A stretch of 64,000 nucleotides of DNA from Rhodococcus gordoniae (GTDB lineage: Bacteria > Actinomycetota > Actinomycetes > Mycobacteriales > Mycobacteriaceae), in NCBI RefSeq assembly GCF_001646655.1, contig NZ_LPZN01000017.1:1-64000 (forward strand), read 5' to 3'. Of the stretch, positions 61,189 to 64,000 are shown piece after piece. The translations under genes were made by a program, and so were the position numbers. Numbering within the stretch: the stretch's first letter is position 1; every line of letters begins with the position of its first letter. The notes under the pieces were generated by a model that did no database searches, was not told the DNA's origin, and saw only the letters and a program-made list of their open reading frames with translations.

Positions 61189-61749
61189 TCAGAATGCCGA
61201 CAGTCCGGAAATCGCAAAGTTGAGAAAAGCCTCGAAGGTCTTGTCGGGGTCCGCGGCACCGCCCTGCTCGTTCAGCGCACCGGTCGTCTCACCGAGGATG
61301 AAACCGGCCAGGAGAGCAAAGAGGGTCTTGCGGGCGTAGACCTGTTCTTCCTCATCGACACCGGCGTTGGCGAGAACCCGGTCGAGCGCTCTCCAGAGGA
61401 GGTGATCGCTTCCGGTCACCTCCGGATGCGACAGCGCGTAGAGCCACAGAGACGGATGCCGGCGCGCACTGGTGCGACACGCATAGCCGAGCGCCCGGAG
61501 CTGCTCTGTCCACGGGGCCTCGTCATCGTCGGGCACATCCAGTTGGAGGGCAACCAAGGCGCACACCCGCCGGAGAAGGGCGGTCTTGTTGTCGACGTGG
61601 TGGTAGAGCGACATCGGGTTGACGTCGAGTTCGACCGCCAGCTTGCGCATGGACAGTCCCTCCACCCCGATCGCATCGATGAGGCGCAGAGCTGTCGAAT
61701 AGATCTCTTCCGGGGTCAAGGGTGCACCCCGATGCGCGCTGGCGGCCAT
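61189..61749 (-). CDS. TetR-family regulator, likely repressor of the adjacent P450
   Basis: A 186-aa TetR protein. The helix-turn-helix is GLSMRKLAVELDVNPMSLYH and the C-terminal domain is the TetR_C type (ALGYACRTSARRHPSLWLYA). The start is the ATG at 61749 inside the first of two palindromes; an ATG at 61773 lies in the second. It is divergent from the P450-reductase gene across 80 bp that hold both palindromes, an arrangement like BM3R1 and CYP102A1 in Bacillus megaterium. It likely responds to a fatty acid or hydrophobic ligand. Confidence 0.85.
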   Translation of the reverse strand: MAASAHRGAPLTPEEIYSTALRLIDAIGVEGLSMRKLAVELDVNPMSLYHHVDNKTALLRRVCALVALQLDVPDDDEAPWTEQLRALGYACRTSARRHPSLWLYALSHPEVTGSDHLLWRALDRVLANAGVDEEEQVYARKTLFALLAGFILGETTGALNEQGGAADPDKTFEAFLNFAISGLSAF

Positions 61750-61784
61750 ACGCCGTATGCTAGCGATCGCCATACAGTGTATGG
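61746..61784. promoter_or_regulatory. two palindromic TetR operators
   Basis: CATACGCCGTATG (61747-61759) and CCATACAGTGTATGG (61770-61784) are perfect palindromes (odd-length, one unpaired central base) sharing CATAC half-sites, with centres 24 bp apart. They cover the TetR start and the space to the P450 promoter. Two sites 24 bp apart suggest cooperative binding on one helical face. Confidence 0.7.
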
Positions 61785-61828
61785 CTGGTGGTGGTACAGT
61801 CCCCCGCCCCGGCCCGAAGGAGTCTTCC

Positions 61829-64000
61829 GTGTCCGCGACTCGCTCCGTCCCCAGCCTGCGAGGAGTGCCCATCCTCGGCAACGCCCTCCAGCTTGCCGGC
61901 GACGTACCCACCGACTTCCTGGTAGAAGCGGCCCAGGAGCATCCCGAGGGCATCTTTCAGGTGGACATCCTGGGTCACCGGGCGATGTTCGTCTACGATC
62001 CCGACCTCGTTGCCGAGGTCTGCGACGAGACACGGTTCTACAAGAGCATCGCGCCACCACTGTCGCTCGTGCGCGACTTCACCGGCGACGGATTGTTCAC
62101 TGCACGCGGCAACGAACCGGTTTGGGGTCAGGCACACCGCATCCTGATGCCCGCATTCGGACAGCGGTCCATGAAGGCCTACTTCGCGGAGATGCTCGAG
62201 GTCGCCGAAGCCCTGACCGCATCCTGGGCTCGGAGGGAAGGCGAAGACCTGCCCGTCGCCGACGACATGACTCGTCTGACCTTGGACACCATTGCGCTCA
62301 CCGGCTTCGGCTTCCGATTCGAATCCTTCACCTCCCCACAACTTCATCCCTTCCTTCAAGCGATGAGCAACGCCTTGACCGAAGCCATGGTCCGCGCTCG
62401 GCAGCCCCGACTGGTTACCAGAATGCGCACCACACGCGACGAGACCTACCGAGCCGACATCCGTGTCATGCAGGAACTGGTGGACGAAGTCATCCGCCGG
62501 CGCCGCGGACGCGACCACGCCGGTAGAACAGACCTTCTCGGTTTGATGCTCGACGCCACCGACCCCCGAACCGGGCAGGCGTTGCCCGACGAGAACATCC
62601 GCAATCAGGTGCTGACCTTCCTCATTGCCGGACACGAGACGACCAGTGGACTGCTCTCCTTCGCCCTGTACAACCTGCTGCGCAACCCCCATGCGCTCGC
62701 CCAGGCGTACCGCGAGGTCGACCGGCTGCTTCCCGACGGCACCGCGCCGACATACGAAGCGATCATGAAACTGGACGTGATCCCCCGGGTGCTGGAGGAA
62801 ACGCTCCGAATCTGGTCACCCATCCCCGGCATCATCCTCGAGCCGTTCTCCGACACCGAGATCGGCCACTATCCGATCCGCAAAGGTCAACAGATCTTCG
62901 TGTTGCTGCCGGCCCTGCACCGCCACCCGAAGGCGTGGGACAGGCCGGACGATTTCGACATCGACAGGTGGCTTCCCGAACGCAGAAACGCGCACCATCC
63001 CGCAGCATACAAACCGTTCGGAAACGGCGAACGCGCCTGTATAGGACGCCAGTTCGCTCTCACCGAAGCCAGGCTGGCTCTCGCGCTGATCCTGCAACAG
63101 TTCGCGATCGGTGATCCGCGTGCCTACCGAATGAAGCTCAAGCAGACCCTCACTCTCAAACCGGACGGTTTCACCGTCCGCGTCCGGAAACGCCGGCCTC
63201 ATGAACGGGCCACCGAGCACACGCCTGTCGCGGCGACAACCCCCGAGGAACCGATCGACGCGGTCTCCGCCGGTACCGTCCTGACGATCGCGTACGGTTC
63301 CAACTTCGGCACCTGCGCCGATATCTCCGAACGGCTCGCCGAGCGGGCAGACCGATCCGGTTTCGACGTTCGCGTGATCACCCTCGACGAACTTGCTGCC
63401 GAACCGCCCCGTGAGGGGATTCTCGCCGTGATCGCCGCCAGCTACAACGGCCGAGCACCCGACAATGCCCAACTCTTCGATGCCTGTGACGAACTGCCGT
63501 CCCTGCACGGCATACGGCTCGCGTTGCTCGGCTGCGGCGACACTCAGTGGCCCACCTACCAGGCCTTTCCTCGACGGGCCTACGCCAAGCTGACCGCGGC
63601 GGGAGCGGTGCCTCTGGTCGACCGGGGCGAGGCCGACGCAGCCGGTGATTTCGACGGTGGTGTCAGCGCGTGGACCACTGCACTGTGGGAAGCGCTGGCC
63701 GCCGAGTACGGCACAGCTGCCGATGCCGGCGGTAGCCGTTACCGAGTGGACGTTCTCACAGAATCCGACACACGTCCCGAGGTGCTCTCCGCGGCGTCCG
63801 TCCCGCTGACCGTGGTCGAGAACCACGAACTCACCGGTGATCCTGCCGGGCTCTGGGACTTCTCGCGTGAGGCACCCCGTCCCGGGGTGCGTTCGATCGT
63901 TGCCGCACTTCCCGACGGTGTCACCTATGCCGCAGGTGATCACCTCGCTGTCGTTGCCCGGAATGATCCCGAACAGGTGCAGCGGGCACTACGCGTTCTC
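61829..64000 (+). CDS. CYP102-type (P450 BM3-like) P450-reductase fusion, 3' truncated by the window
   Basis: The frame runs open from GTG at 61829 (after GAAGGAG) to the window end, 724 codons. The heme domain has I-helix AGHETTS (267-273), heme Cys404 (FGNGERACIGRQ) and Phe90 in the place of BM3 Phe87. A linker near 460-485 leads to a flavodoxin-like FMN domain starting YGSNFGTCADISERL near 489. The start of the FAD/NADPH reductase domain is seen (AALPDGVTYAAGDHLAVVAR). Self-sufficient CYP102 enzymes hydroxylate fatty acids near the omega end. The TetR gene with dual operators is divergent. Confidence 0.93.
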   Translation, partial: MSATRSVPSLRGVPILGNALQLAGDVPTDFLVEAAQEHPEGIFQVDILGHRAMFVYDPDLVAEVCDETRFYKSIAPPLSLVRDFTGDGLFTARGNEPVWGQAHRILMPAFGQRSMKAYFAEMLEVAEALTASWARREGEDLPVADDMTRLTLDTIALTGFGFRFESFTSPQLHPFLQAMSNALTEAMVRARQPRLVTRMRTTRDETYRADIRVMQELVDEVIRRRRGRDHAGRTDLLGLMLDATDPRTGQALPDENIRNQVLTFLIAGHETTSGLLSFALYNLLRNPHALAQAYREVDRLLPDGTAPTYEAIMKLDVIPRVLEETLRIWSPIPGIILEPFSDTEIGHYPIRKGQQIFVLLPALHRHPKAWDRPDDFDIDRWLPERRNAHHPAAYKPFGNGERACIGRQFALTEARLALALILQQFAIGDPRAYRMKLKQTLTLKPDGFTVRVRKRRPHERATEHTPVAATTPEEPIDAVSAGTVLTIAYGSNFGTCADISERLAERADRSGFDVRVITLDELAAEPPREGILAVIAASYNGRAPDNAQLFDACDELPSLHGIRLALLGCGDTQWPTYQAFPRRAYAKLTAAGAVPLVDRGEADAAGDFDGGVSAWTTALWEALAAEYGTAADAGGSRYRVDVLTESDTRPEVLSAASVPLTVVENHELTGDPAGLWDFSREAPRPGVRSIVAALPDGVTYAAGDHLAVVARNDPEQVQRALRVL

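Noticed and set aside
59965-62526. An 853-codon plus-strand frame over the hydrolase, TetR and start of the P450
   Set aside because: It crosses three well-supported genes in the wrong frame or strand and shows no domain.
1-64000. CRISPR arrays, tRNA or rRNA genes, prophage or conjugative modules, riboswitches
   Set aside because: No regularly spaced repeats, cloverleaf-like sequence, rRNA-like stretch, phage structural protein, relaxase or known riboswitch core was noticed. Without covariance models, divergent riboswitches cannot be excluded.

Overview
The window is high-GC DNA from an actinomycete, most probably a Rhodococcus or close relative (inference). Supporting signs are IdeR/DtxR-type iron boxes, a mycofactocin-coupled SDR, paired PucR regulators, an AmiS/amidase unit, a long NAD-glutamate dehydrogenase, a CYP102-type P450 fusion, GTG starts and many 4-bp ATGA overlaps. 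No rRNA, tRNA, CRISPR array or phage module was seen.

Layout. 1-3.3 kb: an ArsB/SLC13 transporter cut by the edge, then an AmiS channel / amidase / 60-aa protein operon on the minus strand behind a near-perfect palindrome. 3.4-12 kb: an accessory stretch of small secreted, membrane and unknown proteins, including a membrane-anchored tandem cold-shock-domain protein and a TIMP-like protein, mixed with decayed fragments (IS5 transposase, XRE regulator, two truncated genes). 12-14.4 kb: a DapA-family lyase and class II aldolase divergent from an XRE-cupin regulator. 14.7-20.6 kb: a membrane protein, LtrA, an SDR and a large LuxR-type (LAL) regulator. 20.7-23 kb: TetR and aldehyde dehydrogenase fragments next to an IS3-family element whose orfB is frameshifted. 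23.2-27 kb: an MmyB-like regulator divergent from an unusual amidohydrolase/Atu4866 operon. 27.7-29.4 kb: two DUF202 proteins and an SDR.

29.5-46 kb looks like one catabolic locus: NAD-glutamate dehydrogenase, GabT-type aminotransferase, semialdehyde dehydrogenase, class III CoA-transferase, two tandem PucR regulators, the two subunits of a hydantoinase/oxoprolinase-family enzyme and an amino-acid permease. Together they could open a lactam (2-pyrrolidinone, valerolactam or caprolactam type) to an omega-amino acid, transaminate and oxidise it to a dicarboxylate, activate that with CoA and recycle glutamate. The substrate is inferred. 46-53 kb is a sulfur-scavenging block: Cys-type sulfatase, MFS transporter, TetR regulator, TauD-like dioxygenase and the formylglycine-generating enzyme the sulfatase needs.

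53.3-59.8 kb is iron-regulated. An IdeR box sits at the start of a single-chain adenylation/carrier/acyltransferase-3 protein (DltA-DltC-like plus an AT3 membrane domain), and a weaker box precedes an Fbp-type iron ABC importer. The fused enzyme is the best candidate here for an undescribed system. The window ends with an alpha/beta hydrolase and a TetR repressor facing a CYP102-type P450-reductase that runs off the end.
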